DNA of 64,000 nt, taken from the NCBI RefSeq assembly GCF_038725785.1, contig NZ_CP109796.1, positions 6,696,501-6,760,500 on the forward strand. Direction: 5' to 3'. Position 1 is the stretch's first letter; each line of letters opens with the position of its first letter. This DNA comes from Termitidicoccus mucosus. GTDB taxonomy: Bacteria > Verrucomicrobiota > Verrucomicrobiia > Opitutales > Opitutaceae. This document shows, piece by piece, positions 31,801-37,337 of this stretch. The notes under the pieces are model-generated. The model did not search any database, was not told where the DNA came from, and saw only the letters and a program-made list of their open reading frames with translations. A program made the position numbers and the translations under genes.

Positions 31801-34794
31801 AGCGTCGCCCTCGCCGGGACGAACACCGCTTTCACCGGCACGCTCGCCGTCACCGGCACCGCGACAATCACCACCAACGACAACATCGGCGGCGCGACGG
31901 CCTCCGTGAACATCGCTTCCGCCGGCAAACTCGCGACGACCGCGACGACCTTCGTCCATGCCCTCACCGGCAACGGCGTGCTCGCCGCGAACACCGGCGC
32001 GACCTTCGAGCTCGACGGCAACGTCGGCGCGGCGTTCACCGGCACGGTGACGCTCGACAGCACGACGCTGCACCTCGGCGCCGCGCAAAACGACGCGGTG
32101 CTCGCGAACGCGACCCTCCAGCTCAACCCCGCCGGCGAACTTTACACGCACTCCGGCACGAACAAGCTCGCGGGCCTCACGCTCAACGGCGGCGCGCTCT
32201 GGATCCCGATGAACGGCGTCGATCCCGTCGAGGTCTTGAACACCGGCGCGCTCTCCATCACCGACCTCTCCAGCACGGTGGTTTTCGAGAACTACACCAG
32301 CGGCACCGTCGCCCCTGCCGACGTGAACAAAAACTTCCTCGACCAGGACATTTTGGGCGAAAACGCCACGCTCCTCGTCGCCGCCGACACGCTCATCGAA
32401 AACGCGCCCGTCCAAATCGACATCAAAAAAACCGACGGCACCGCGCTCTCAAACGGCCAGATCATCGACTACGGCAACGTCCTTGCCCGCTATGATTACG
32501 CGGCCATGACCGCCAGCGCGACGACCTCCGGCGCGCCCGCCGCCGGCCTCTATTACGATTACGTCCTCCGCGAGCTGAACGTCAAAACCGGCACGACCCT
32601 CGCGCTCGACACCACCGGCGCGACCGACAACACGCTCGCCGCCGCGATCACCGGCGACGGCAGCGTCACCTACGCGACCGGCTCGACGCTCGTCCTGGCC
32701 AGCGCGGGCAACACCTACACCGGCACCAGCACGATCCTGACCGGCACCGTCGTCGCCGGCGCGGACCACGCGCTCGGCTACACCGCCCGCCTCGACATTG
32801 CCGCCGCCGGCGCGTTCGACCTGGGCGCGCACACGCAAACCATCGCGAACGGCGGCACGATTGCCGGCCACCTCGCCGGCGCCGCCCCCGGCGCGCTCAC
32901 CCTCGACGCCGGCACGCTGACCATCACCAGCGCGAACACGGCCTACACCGCCGACACCCTCATCAACCCCGCCGCGACCGCGCGCATCACCGGCGTTGAC
33001 GCGCTCGGCGCCTCCGCCATCACGCTCGACGGCACGCTGACCGTGGACGTGGCCGCGCCCGCCTCCGGCGAGTTGAAAAACACCCTCGCCGGCACCGGCC
33101 TCTTCCAAAAAATCAACACCGGCACGGTGACGCTCGGCCAGTCGAGCGCCGGCTTCACCGGCACGGGCACGGTCGCCTCGGGCCGCGTGATCGCGACGCG
33201 CATCGACGCCCTCGGCACCGCCGCGATCGGCGTCGCCGCCGGCGCCGCCCTTGAGCACCTCAACGTCACCGGCACGCTGCAAAACGCGCTCGCCGGCGCG
33301 GGCACACACCTCGTCACCGGCGGCACCCTGCTCCTGCGCGACCCCGCCGCCATCGCCTACGACATTGAAAACACCACGCTCAACGCGAACGCCGCGCTCG
33401 TCCTCGGCAGCACCGGCCACAACTTCGGCACGCTGAACATGAACGGAGGCGCGCTCGCCTTCGCGACGCCCACCGGCACCGCGACCATTAAAAACCTCGG
33501 CAACAGCACCGGCCATATCTACATGAACGCCGACCTGACCGCCGCCGGCACCGGCGTGAACGCCATCGGCGTGTTTGCAAATTACCTCGCAATCACCGGC
33601 AGCAGCGCGGGCGCGCACACCGTCCACGTCGAGACCAACGGCACCGAGCCCTCCATTGTGAACCTCGCGGTGCCGCTCATCGGAACCGGCACGGCCGGCT
33701 CGCTGACCGTGTTTAACCTCGACGGAGGCCGCATCGAGACCGCGCTCACGACCCTCGAACTGCTCCCCGGCGACGGCAGCGCCTACATCCCGAATCCGAA
33801 CACGTGGTATCTGACCGACGCCGGCCTCTCACACACCGCCGACGCGATCCTCAGCACCGCCAGCTCCCTCGCGCTCGACTGGGCCGCCGCGCTCGACAGC
33901 CTCCACCTGCGCCTCGGCGACATCCGCGCCGAGCTCCTGTCTTCAACTTCAACTTCCAACTTAAACTCCGTTTCAGGAGCCTCCGGCTCCGGAAACGTCT
34001 GGGTGCGCTCGCGCGGCTACCGCCTCAACGCCGCGAACGCGCTCTCCGGCATGGCCTTTGAGCAATACGGCTGGGGCGTGACCGGCGGCCTCGACAAAGC
34101 CTTTGAAACCCCCGCCGGCGCGAACCTCCTTGGCGGCTTCATCGACATGGCCGGGGTTGACCGCAAGTTTGACAACTCCGGCAACGGCAAGACGCACAGC
34201 GCCGGCATCGGTGCCTACGCGACGCTCCTGCGAACCGACGGCTGGTTCCTCGACGCGATCGCGCGCCTCGACCGTTACAGCAACGAGTTTGAGGCCCGCG
34301 CCGCCAACGGCCGCCTGACCCGCGGCAAATACAACACAAAAGGCGCGAGCCTGTCGGTCGAGCTTGGCCGCCGCCTCGGGCGCACCGACGGCTGGTGGCT
34401 GGAACCCTCCGCGCAAGTCGCGACCCTCTGGCTCTCCGGCGTAAATTACGCCACGCAGCCCAACGCCATCCAGCGCGCGATTCCCGTGCGCGTGGACGAC
34501 TCGCGGACCTACCAATACCGCGCGCAACTGCGCTTCGGCAAACAACTCCGCGACAGCAAGTGGCATCCCTACGGCAAGTTTGCCGCCGTGGCGGTCGATT
34601 CCTCCGGCGGCGAAATCAAGGCCCACGGCAAATCCTTCCAAGCCGACTACGACGGCAAGCGCGTCGAGTTTGGCGTGGGCACCAGCTACCGCATCAACAA
34701 CCTCAGCCAGGCCTACCTCGACTACGAATACGCCAAGGCCGCCAATTACGAGCGCCCCTGGTCGCTGAACCTCGGCTACCGCAGACTCTGGTAA
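16822..34794 (+). CDS. Giant autotransporter, about 5990 aa
   Basis: I place the start at 16822 because MNSQTFPRFLAFPALLLAHA and the following LLPLLAPAQS form a textbook signal peptide. The frame is open further upstream, including an ATG at 16792, but that part covers the hairpin repeat. Order: cell-wall-like repeats with G/N/W motifs (NANWSAPASWGNG; WKGGTVGNLWSNAGNW at about residue 2385), many PATR-type repeats (YTGTTTVTAGTLAL), five T5SS/PEP-CTERM-type repeats (nt 26020-26740), a duplicated 190-residue block (nt 29410 and 31145) and a C-terminal beta-barrel from about nt 33990 (GNVWVRSRGYRLN) ending LGYRRLW. Role: outer-membrane anchored or released passenger, probably adhesion or surface structure. 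Codon choice shifts along the gene (GCC/ACC in the middle, GCG/ACG after about 28.4 kb), suggesting module shuffling. A small family gene follows 9 bp later. Confidence 0.92.
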   Translation: MNSQTFPRFLAFPALLLAHALLPLLAPAQSSTFTGANNANWSAPASWGNGVPDSPGAEAVFDNNVTTTNRTVNVDGRFIVDLLTFGGTSATARTFALNSGTLRLENTLGDPDSTATILFRGRNNVSISSVLDLGANLDIIAHRYDEAPGLYGSLLLSGDILGNGRAITVYASLDPALITLSGNITGAGTRFQKVGSGTLAINNTAGGDSTFSGGLEILDGSVIVGLSLGANRGAVLGGLSAGNNILGAGGVHVANPGSSLTINSGTTGNFVALEGALLDLDTGGGMFLNETAAADQFRLALNSGTLGGGSNAASRGVLTLSGVDFAYNENAAGGSAFTGAPTLIFDTSRNTGTMTVTLNNTAMLSGLGLVRKTGTNALTFTAGDTGTFRSTDFVIESGLGPVLFNQTALDLTGGGLIFTGADSPLVSWFSPTSVADFGRADQLSAATALTLTDAAIANILTHGFSQSFSSVTLGAGARLGVWLDAATPSTLHLDALAAGAPVPASPGSQGADYFSIFNWAGNPASHLATGLIASSGHAVTAGASVDLDRIWFRGYAPGAVLDTVTGRLAPSGFLVTTATRGGYYFDFANWSVDIPNGAGSTLIAVTDAYLDLQSQPVTIGHLRMDAGRQLSLRDWVYDAYYGDIPAGRVVFDSGVPGTGSFGKAPSVVAGSGTGYIAISTATTTLTNDLDVSAGLYIVGTLQGAGNIAVNSNGNLYFDGLSPLFTGNIDVHASGTLWLHNYHGYSFPDGEIRREHSITGTVSIHDGGWLAGDSGLSNSSYRTSVITSRVIIDGDIGMSDILVDYAGDIALTADRVISVGTRYPYLLDDSRAWTGFGANTRLIGAASLTLNMAGNTPFVFAGGSNSFSGGYTQRVASGGDIITHLLLHSDLVTGALAPGNNYIGTGSINLPFYSGYNGNNTLQIDAQGAHNVSLQGLINLEGSQVYIAPASYPIFQGRIDVRDAGPSVTMSGTMLGNRYGSFHVSSTNPALAFNMSGLMSGTSIYGDAGLDTVEISNASGTLTASVSGTVQNTSSITFSSLDTRVSISGSVNGVNLNATGVSLFDVTGALAIATNSYGALNINTGTHASSLVRFGGDQLISNLIVAGAGPGATNSVLIDGNLAIADSWGGNGRASFSNQTVTVSGSVQSYGADITFTNSPFTLTDSAIWAIGYDPLYPGQAYLTSDSDLTLNAPFTMGYMNITTNPARGATMRITSTMAGGIVNVYDLAHAGSGIALLDTPASVSSVQVRGGGNLILGGDNYIRPREPGVIPELMLTGGGVLQTTGGSAGSPYSNTFSYLVVPGAGGVFMEDHSALWFTGSYIGTSTASLLNLANSTGRWSTSALPAYADTYLYFSNTGGFTPIVLSERISFTGYAAGAELVQVSVSGTNWWFLAPTGEPVIEWGGARSTGTDTDRLWRSGSNWIGNPQPVDGSVTGAGISIAVRDIDGLLDGNLIVVNQDAVIGKMYLESSGGQTFAITGTDGHFLTFDSGTAGVASRLVNRSVHSATIAADLRLDSDLELVNNTAGATANSLVLAGRVTGAGALVFSTTLGSLTLGSVEAGGTSTSDFTGGFRLTGTASTFASATHAASPRLYLTGSGGSIFGSGSLAGAGTDASLNLQSLLLGDGTADRWLRIDTTSTAVSFDSTLRLAGNLVVPVGTLWLSSDAPSLITAGTWALAGNIWLDTPLQGAGGALLLQGGDYRFGRAGTFDGGVTAPGSGISIHLGHDAALGTGTVTLGGTTAFYTGWTPAATDDRVIANPFAFNPGAAATFSGGTLTLGYSGTTFLPGLLTLHAGAAQAVVIPERNILAGSGSLTLTNSLTGSGTATGDSNFYLLGASERTGNTTLTGNGGRHNYVRVDNEQAFGSGTVIFSSNGSGGGYPTLYPLGSTPFTLTNPVAFGNWAELDASSVGLLTLDSAGTDVYRPILAIIGGTVAFGPDFTITGGSLDKRGAGMLVLNDGRSTFSGGFSMRQGWTRVNAAADPRNPTGGITIGAAAAGENYLGTGGLSIRPDYGIDATLELITTSTGQVNFLFGANVSVDGRGRINITDTAGMVSGTGIRTLYNPSTASISTHFYNFYTAGDFVMEKGLLYIGGSIGGDFTMHSGSYYSAATYGGNITAFNSSTIYLGVARLHGDLAMNDGSVQIYGGNIGGDMSMRDGRAILGGVTISGGNGFTMRDGTVDISGFTNISGTGGISMRSGTASLTSSGSTAGGYTQQSGVLNWTNGNPIVPSVTLGSGTLNLGTARTMTRVGNLNLGDVTTNLDNAGNYIFSAGTLNLLGTGTLAFVSATTGNSILQFNNIGQMTGSLDVLNWRGDYRLGGGATRIQFTQNIGQTALDYAQLGRISFYTNLNNGVEYAPGARIVYNSGNYYELVPVGLSATWKGGTVGNLWSNAGNWSGNLVPQGDGSFAIFASPLNLQGGGPLVVNVDAVGLVLGGLVFRNDEGISYRLGGNPITLAVPDPDGAATLRLQNNNSVNIDISDLYLRNTVLADMDGSGTLTISTKISEESPGAGKGLIKSGSGWLELGSANNTFSGGVTLLEGVLAASVSNVGAASGPFGTGAVTVAGTLAPTLAFTGPGVQQIDNAVILDTAMSGTPAALALKLLVVAGNESTLGVPVTETGGAAGSVEKTGAGRLALTGVQQYTGTTTVTAGTLALTANNALAAGAAVTVNATLVATGTQALRNLGGTAAGAVIRDASRLVLDSSGVTSFAGAITGAADVEKTGASTLALAGANQYTGTTLVTAGTLALTGTNAIATSAAVTVNASLLSAVDQTIQNLAGTGTLTQTAATLTADNTADTTFAGLLTGAGNFAKTGPATLTLTGSQAHTGTTTVTAGTLALLANNALASSAAITVNATLAATGTQTLNNLGGAAAGAVILDASRLILASSEATSFAGAITGTAAVEKTGPAALTFSGSQRYTGATTVTGGTLSLLAANAIASSTSVVVDGVLTAAASQTLRNLASTAATGTVLLGPSSGHIVLLSEQATTYAGAIAAATGTLQKTGDATLTLTGTTNSAAGLIEAGAVALPGGSGVPAAFWGMTGNLTVAGTGAAALAITGSSIVTNTIGYIGNAVGSSGTVSVGDTALWQNAGNLNVGNSGAGFLSIANGGAVTSLAGNIGRLANSSGTVSVSGSALWNNTGALYVGDSGAGFLTLAGSGTVTNANGYIGYNYNSSGSVSVSGSAVWQNNGGLNVGEYGAGFLSIDGGGFVSSYYGNIGRSGSNASGIVSVSGSAFWQNNNALSVGIYAGATAVLSIAGSGSVFSYDGYIGYLAGSSGSVSLSGSARWQNPGNLYAGYDASGTAALSLSDDARVIVGGRYAQNALSTLALDVSNRTVTDAFITAGSGTLGGALAVANFTGTFSDAVLSGTKFSDMNLTGVTGTLIHATGGTLAGDFASVTGAGSSPVDYLFQGARKSADGFDYVLAADLSWRAGGTHAHGTFTIVGGTSFELDASLGDTAANLAKNNWAGDTLTKAGAGLLILSASNAHTGATLVTAGTLRATHLGALGQSLASIESLASLELSGLTGTLTNTLAGSGTLRVVNNSAIDYRGAATTWDGVTLVDGGFLRVNSAFGNPAAASLLVTAGGTLGGTGTVGGDVTLAGGGHLAPGNSPGMLTIAGTLSLNNAVLTFDLGAITSSTAFSHLYPTGTNDLLHVTGDVLLSGTSTLHLITTASLAKGEYDLVNYDGVLVGGAANLALGTLDSGSMPGDFYISTAENHWIKLVNGPGGFTYWDGGDNTRWNNGGIDGGSGTWFAAGASPAYSAWTGSTGAANAGWSDAGFAIFRGVSGTVTVDSTTGTVAFSGAQFLTDGYLITGGTLTTGGTDASILLNITGAISATIATPVTGTHGLEKAGAGALRLAGANTYTGTTTVQEGALVITHTAALGTGAAVINTGATLQVATGGIVFSNTLGGAGLLHVALATPASTFAFDSTAMGSSFSGTALFNASAFNLDNNALAAAAVVLGTANTTNVASGTHRLGSGNPGGLVIDGANVVFSYAAGAQAGGIILTDTLDGASGTITITNTNAASGTTGLFADKTLLQQDEATGVRLIRAFTNTGTNLTLAGGGTTTAAIRDGSAVTTATAAYAQALDYTDGLSVNYTLTQLDLLAGQTTTLASDTTVPAGGDELHALISGSGNLAINATGAITLNNAANSYTGTTLVNTGTLISGTNNALGVTSHLAVATAAAYDLAGRTQSIGSGSIDGALRGSGSLGLDGRVDITSTNAAFTANAGVTGTTTLHNTQALGNSGTAEVTGILRLDGATGALAKQIAGTGTVALVNTSSVALAAANGNFSGEWNIAAGNALSASSTANLSDADILLDGLLTVANTSAETLGNALTGSGTFNKDAAGNLTISQSNAYTGSAGIRAGTLTLANLGGLGAATIANSSTFDLAGTGAFHNAVSGTGVTVASGGVSLRGANTGFTGTLAVTGTADIIDNDALGGATAKVVIAASGELATTATNFVHTLTGGGVLAVNASANGGVFDFEIASGTAFAGTVKLDATTLHLGTSAAHDHNALALANAKLRVLAGSTLATNAETRRLGALDLDAGVTLIDMTAVLPAQVLQTGTLSVDGAARVAFRGYTGSGTVNSGTNPVNFLDQDSLTANATLLIGTDYLATPNVQVGIYAEDGVTAISGSGRQIDYGNVLATYAYTGVTGTAIAYTGIASSTVGLFYDYALTELYIKSGSTLTLDNTASADNTLAALVTGPGSLELIAGAGGGGAITLSHSNSYTGTTIARSGTTILGATDALGQTSHLIVTNSAALDLNGNTQSIGSGSIAGALRGSGSLGLGGTVDITSTNAAFTANAGVTGTAILHHTQALGDAGTLDVTGLVTLDDATGALAKTVAGTGTVSLVSTSSVALTAANTLSGEWNIAAGNALSASSTANLSDADILLDGLLTVANTADETLGNALTGSGTFIKDAAGNLTISQSNAFTGSAGILAGTLALANNLDGLGTATIANSSTLALSGTGAFANTISGTGVNLVSGSVALAGTNTAFTGTLAVTGTATITTNDNIGGATASVNIASAGKLATTATTFVHALTGNGVLAANTGATFELDGNVGAAFTGTVTLDSTTLHLGAAQNDAVLANATLQLNPAGELYTHSGTNKLAGLTLNGGALWIPMNGVDPVEVLNTGALSITDLSSTVVFENYTSGTVAPADVNKNFLDQDILGENATLLVAADTLIENAPVQIDIKKTDGTALSNGQIIDYGNVLARYDYAAMTASATTSGAPAAGLYYDYVLRELNVKTGTTLALDTTGATDNTLAAAITGDGSVTYATGSTLVLASAGNTYTGTSTILTGTVVAGADHALGYTARLDIAAAGAFDLGAHTQTIANGGTIAGHLAGAAPGALTLDAGTLTITSANTAYTADTLINPAATARITGVDALGASAITLDGTLTVDVAAPASGELKNTLAGTGLFQKINTGTVTLGQSSAGFTGTGTVASGRVIATRIDALGTAAIGVAAGAALEHLNVTGTLQNALAGAGTHLVTGGTLLLRDPAAIAYDIENTTLNANAALVLGSTGHNFGTLNMNGGALAFATPTGTATIKNLGNSTGHIYMNADLTAAGTGVNAIGVFANYLAITGSSAGAHTVHVETNGTEPSIVNLAVPLIGTGTAGSLTVFNLDGGRIETALTTLELLPGDGSAYIPNPNTWYLTDAGLSHTADAILSTASSLALDWAAALDSLHLRLGDIRAELLSSTSTSNLNSVSGASGSGNVWVRSRGYRLNAANALSGMAFEQYGWGVTGGLDKAFETPAGANLLGGFIDMAGVDRKFDNSGNGKTHSAGIGAYATLLRTDGWFLDAIARLDRYSNEFEARAANGRLTRGKYNTKGASLSVELGRRLGRTDGWWLEPSAQVATLWLSGVNYATQPNAIQRAIPVRVDDSRTYQYRAQLRFGKQLRDSKWHPYGKFAAVAVDSSGGEIKAHGKSFQADYDGKRVEFGVGTSYRINNLSQAYLDYEYAKAANYERPWSLNLGYRRLW
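26020..26740 (+). repeat. Tandem T5SS/PEP-CTERM-associated repeats (about five copies)
   Basis: Within the giant autotransporter a unit of about 47 residues repeats with the pattern SSGTVSVSGSALWNNTG, LYVGDSGAGFLTLAGSG and then a GYIG or GNIG step. This matches the known T5SS/PEP-CTERM-associated repeat of surface proteins. The units differ at DNA level, so they are old rather than freshly duplicated. Confidence 0.75.
29410..29990 (+). repeat. Internal duplicated module, copy A (copy B at 31145-31735)
   Basis: Both copies encode SIGSGSI(D/A)GALRGSGSL, VDITSTNAAFTANAGVTGT, EWNIAAGNALSASSTANL and DADILLDGLLTVANT in the same order, with long stretches of identical DNA. A more distant version occurs twice in the autotransporter at 1-5664. 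The near identity points to recent intragenic duplication or ongoing conversion. Confidence 0.8.
31145..31735 (+). repeat. Internal duplicated module, copy B
   Basis: Partner of 29410-29990. Downstream halves also match (LDSTTLHLGAAQND against LDATTLHLGTSAAH), so the whole duplicated unit may span about 1.7 kb, with the 3' parts more diverged. Confidence 0.75.
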
Positions 34795-34803
34795 ACGAAG
34801 GCG

Positions 34804-35250
34804 ATGGAAACCGGACAGACAGCAGGTGGCGCGGGCCGGAACCCAAACCCCGTGCCGCCGGAGGGCGCGCGGGAGCCGGTGCTGATCGACACGCTGCCCA
34901 TGGCGCGGTATTCCTTTATCGTGCGCGGGCATCTGGCCAGCGGCGCCCAAATCACCATCAGGGGTGTCGTCCATGCCAGGAGGGGCCTGTATTATCAGGC
35001 GCAGGCGCGGGTGCTCGATTCCATTTTGAAAGAGATCCCCTCCCTCGAGCTCGACGATGACAACCTCGTCGCATTGAAGATGCAGACGGGCGGCGGATGC
35101 ACCCCGCCCCACGACCTCTCCCTCCTCGGACGCCCCAGACCGCAACGCGCCGCGCCCGCGAGGGCGACCGAGCAGGCAGGGGGAGGCGAGTCTCCAATGA
35201 CCATCCCTGCCAGCCAAACAAGTGCACCGACTGGTGTGCGGCCCTGCTGA
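34804..35250 (+). CDS. Small conserved protein, copy 2 of 3 (autotransporter-linked)
   Basis: The gene starts 9 bp after the giant autotransporter stop, with GAAGG before the ATG, so the two are very probably one operon. The first 95 residues carry the family pattern: METGQTAGGAGRNP leader, LPMARYSFIVRGHLASGAQ, then GLYYQAQARVLDSILKEIP and an acidic SLELDDDN. The last 50 residues (from about GGGCTPPHDLS) are not shared with the other copies and are probably read-through into unrelated sequence. There is no signal peptide. Function unknown; the tight linkage suggests a job connected with the autotransporter. Confidence 0.78.
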   Translation: METGQTAGGAGRNPNPVPPEGAREPVLIDTLPMARYSFIVRGHLASGAQITIRGVVHARRGLYYQAQARVLDSILKEIPSLELDDDNLVALKMQTGGGCTPPHDLSLLGRPRPQRAAPARATEQAGGGESPMTIPASQTSAPTGVRPC

Positions 35251-35392
35251 CACCATTACCCGGCCTAAACGCGCCCCCGTGTCCCCATCAGTTGGTGGGA
35301 TGCGCCGCGTGGGCGCGTCCGCCGGGATGTGGTTTCTATGCCGCGCCCCGGTGAAAAATAAAACGCGCCACGTGACACTTCCACATGGGCGT

Positions 35393-35635
35393 ATGAACTC
35401 CGCGTCACCGACAACACCAGTCCCCGCCTTGCAGCATCCATCGCTCACCGACATCAACGGCCTGCGCCTCGGCGGGATTTTCCCGGCCGGACGCGAGCCG
35501 TCCGTCCGCACGTTGCGCGAATGGACGCGCACCCGCCGCATCCCGTATCATCGTGTCGGGCACTTTGTATATTACGACCTCGCCGAGGTCTCTGCGCATA
35601 TTCGCACCAGGCTGCTCGTGCCCGCTCGCAAATAA
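35393..35635 (+). CDS. Excisionase-like small DNA-binding protein, copy 2
   Basis: The 80-residue protein has LTDINGLRLGGIFPAGREP, then VRTLREWTRTRRIPYHRVG and FVYYDLAEVSAHIRTRLLVP. This is the layout of small winged-helix excisionase or helix-turn-helix proteins that direct recombinase or regulate mobile elements. It is the fuller version of 15219-15377, with nearly identical C-terminal 43 residues. No integrase gene stands next to this copy. A gene of the same cassette follows at 35804. The start ATG is the first in frame after the palindromic region; no strong ribosome site is seen. Confidence 0.68.
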   Translation: MNSASPTTPVPALQHPSLTDINGLRLGGIFPAGREPSVRTLREWTRTRRIPYHRVGHFVYYDLAEVSAHIRTRLLVPARK

Positions 35636-35803
35636 CCCTGCCCATAATGCAAAATCCCACCGCCATATGCGCCATGCACGTGGTGTTTTTGCATTTATAC
35701 ACTGGAAAAACCATGCGCGAAAATCCGGGCAAATCCGCAGGAGGACGCGCTCCTCTTTGATTTTATAAATGAGGGCGGGATACCAGACGAAGCAATCATA
35801 TCC

Positions 35804-36166
35804 ATGAACAATAAGAATAAAACCAATCTGCAAAACACACCAGCCCGCGAGTCCGCCGGCGACGCCGCGTTTTTTACCGACCCTATCGACCCGAAGGCCG
35901 AGGCGCGCGCGATGGCGGCGGAGGCCATTACGCACGTGCTGCTTTGGATTTCCGAAGATGGCACGCTGGAGCAGCGCGGCCTGCGCGCGTCCGTCGTGCT
36001 GCGCCAGGTCCGCCCCGACCTCATCGGCGGCATGACTCTGGAGGAAATCGGCGGGCTGGCTGGCTGCACCCGGCAGACCATCCACAAACTCGTGGACGAT
36101 TTCCGCCAGAGCATGGGGCTTGCATCATGGTGCGGCCCTAACGGGTCGCGCAATTGTTCTAGGTAA
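35804..36166 (+). pseudogene. Mobile-element helix-turn-helix protein, cut by a group II intron
   Basis: The frame begins MNNKNKTNLQNTPARES, has a central DPKAEARAMAAEAITHVLLW segment and ends with a helix-turn-helix (MTLEEIGGLAGCTRQTIHKL) that should bind DNA. At 36130 the group II intron 5' sequence starts, so the last 12 codons are intron sequence and the true C-terminus is lost unless the intron splices. The first cassette copy (15546) keeps only the first 13 codons. Likely a transcription factor of the mobile region; the target is unknown. Confidence 0.65.
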
Positions 36167-36540
36167 CATACATAATAATGAATGAATACGATAGAACCTG
36201 CGGTTCCGTCCGCAGTAGCCTAGCGGCACCTGCGGGGTTGGTAACGACCTCGTGGGAAGCAGCCGCGACAATGCACCTGCATCCTTCGGGATGGGAAACT
36301 CGCCGCGAGGTTGAGTTCTCCGAGCCGCCAATGTCAGACGACTCAAGTGCTAGGCTGATGGCATGTCCAACACAGGTGAACTGCGAGCAGGCACCGTCAA
36401 AGTCGAGGAGCCAAACGACATTGACAGGCTCCGGCCAAAATGGGCACGCGGTCGGGTGTTCCATCCATGATCTGGAACACACGGACAAAACGACCGCCGG
36501 TGTATTGCAGGGACTAAACCATCGTTTGTTGCGCGCTCTA
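36130..36540 (+). ncRNA. Group II intron, 5' part (domain I region), truncated
   Basis: It starts GTGCGGCCCTAACGGGTCGC, the GUGCG-type 5' boundary of bacterial group II introns, and continues with paired segments typical of domain I (for example AACCTGCGGTTCCGTCCGCAG and CTGCATCCTTCGGGATG hairpins). No maturase or domain V follows: the intron is cut at about 36540, where an IS1182-like end (AGCCTGTCGGACTTAGG) begins. It can no longer splice by itself. Confidence 0.62.
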
Positions 36541-36595
36541 GCAGCCTGTCGGACTTAGGTTTTAAATTGGTCTAATAATTGCTAAGCAAGTTGAT

Positions 36596-37060
36596 ATGGC
36601 AAGATTCGTGAACATAGATCGGGACACGGCGCTGTTGATGCCGCCGGACATGAGGGAGTGGGTGCCGGGGGATCACCTGGTGCATTTCGTGATGGATGCG
36701 ATGGAGCTGATCGACGTGAGGGAGGCGGGAGTGAACGAGCGAGGGACGGGCAGTGCGCAGTATCCGCCGAGGCTGCTACTGGGGCTTTTGGTTTACAGCT
36801 ACGCGACGGGGATGTTTTCGAGCCGGCAGATCGAGCGCGCCAGTTACGAGAACGTTGCGGTGAGGCTGCTGTGTGCGGACACGCACCCCGACCACGACAC
36901 GCTGTGCGCGTTCCGGCGCAAAAACGGCGCGCTGTTGCACCGGGCCTTTGCGCAGGTGCTGGAACTGGCGGCCGGGTGCGGGATACTGAAGGTGGGAGGG
37001 GTGACGGTGGCCATCGACGGCACGAAGGTTCTGGCCAACGCGAGCAAACACACCGCGCTC
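36596..37060 (+). pseudogene. IS1182-family transposase, N-terminal fragment
   Basis: The protein MARFVNIDRDTALLMPPDMR, then WVPGDHLVHFVMDAM and YSYATGMFSSRQIERA, is the typical N-terminal domain of IS1182/IS5-type transposases. It continues to the first catalytic region (VTVAIDGTKVLANASKH, first Asp) and then runs into the antisense of the histone-like gene. About two thirds of the transposase, including the second D and E residues, are missing. The left end of the IS cuts the group II intron. Confidence 0.8.
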
Positions 37061-37337
37061 AGGATGCCTTCGCTTTCTTCCGCGTTGCGGCCTTGGACTC
37101 GCCCTTCTTTTTGAGCGTCTTGGCCGCTTTCTTTTTCACTTGCTTGAGCGTCTTGTGGGCCTGCCTGGCGGTCGCTTTCGCGGTGGCGAGTGCCTTGCGC
37201 GTCTTTTTCAAATCGGCCTTGATCGCATGCACCTTGGTGCGGGCCGCTTCGTAGGTCTGCGCGGCCTGCGCAGCTTCATTCTGAACACCGGCGGTCTTCG
37301 CGGCAGGTTTGGTCGTCGGGTCTTTTTTCTTACTCAT
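37059..37337 (-). CDS. Lys/Ala-rich histone H1-like protein
   Basis: This 92-residue basic protein has a Lys-rich head (MSKKKDPTTKPAAK), a predicted helical middle (NEAAQAAQTYEAARTKVHAI) and a Lys/Ala tail (VKKKAAKTLKKKGE, ATRKKAKAS). The composition resembles bacterial histone H1-like proteins that bind DNA non-specifically through the tail and help compact the nucleoid. AGGAA lies nine bases before the ATG, a reasonable ribosome site. The 3' end abuts the IS1182 fragment, so the stop may be affected by the insertion. Low sequence complexity makes a precise family call unsafe. Confidence 0.6.
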   Translation of the reverse strand: MSKKKDPTTKPAAKTAGVQNEAAQAAQTYEAARTKVHAIKADLKKTRKALATAKATARQAHKTLKQVKKKAAKTLKKKGESKAATRKKAKAS

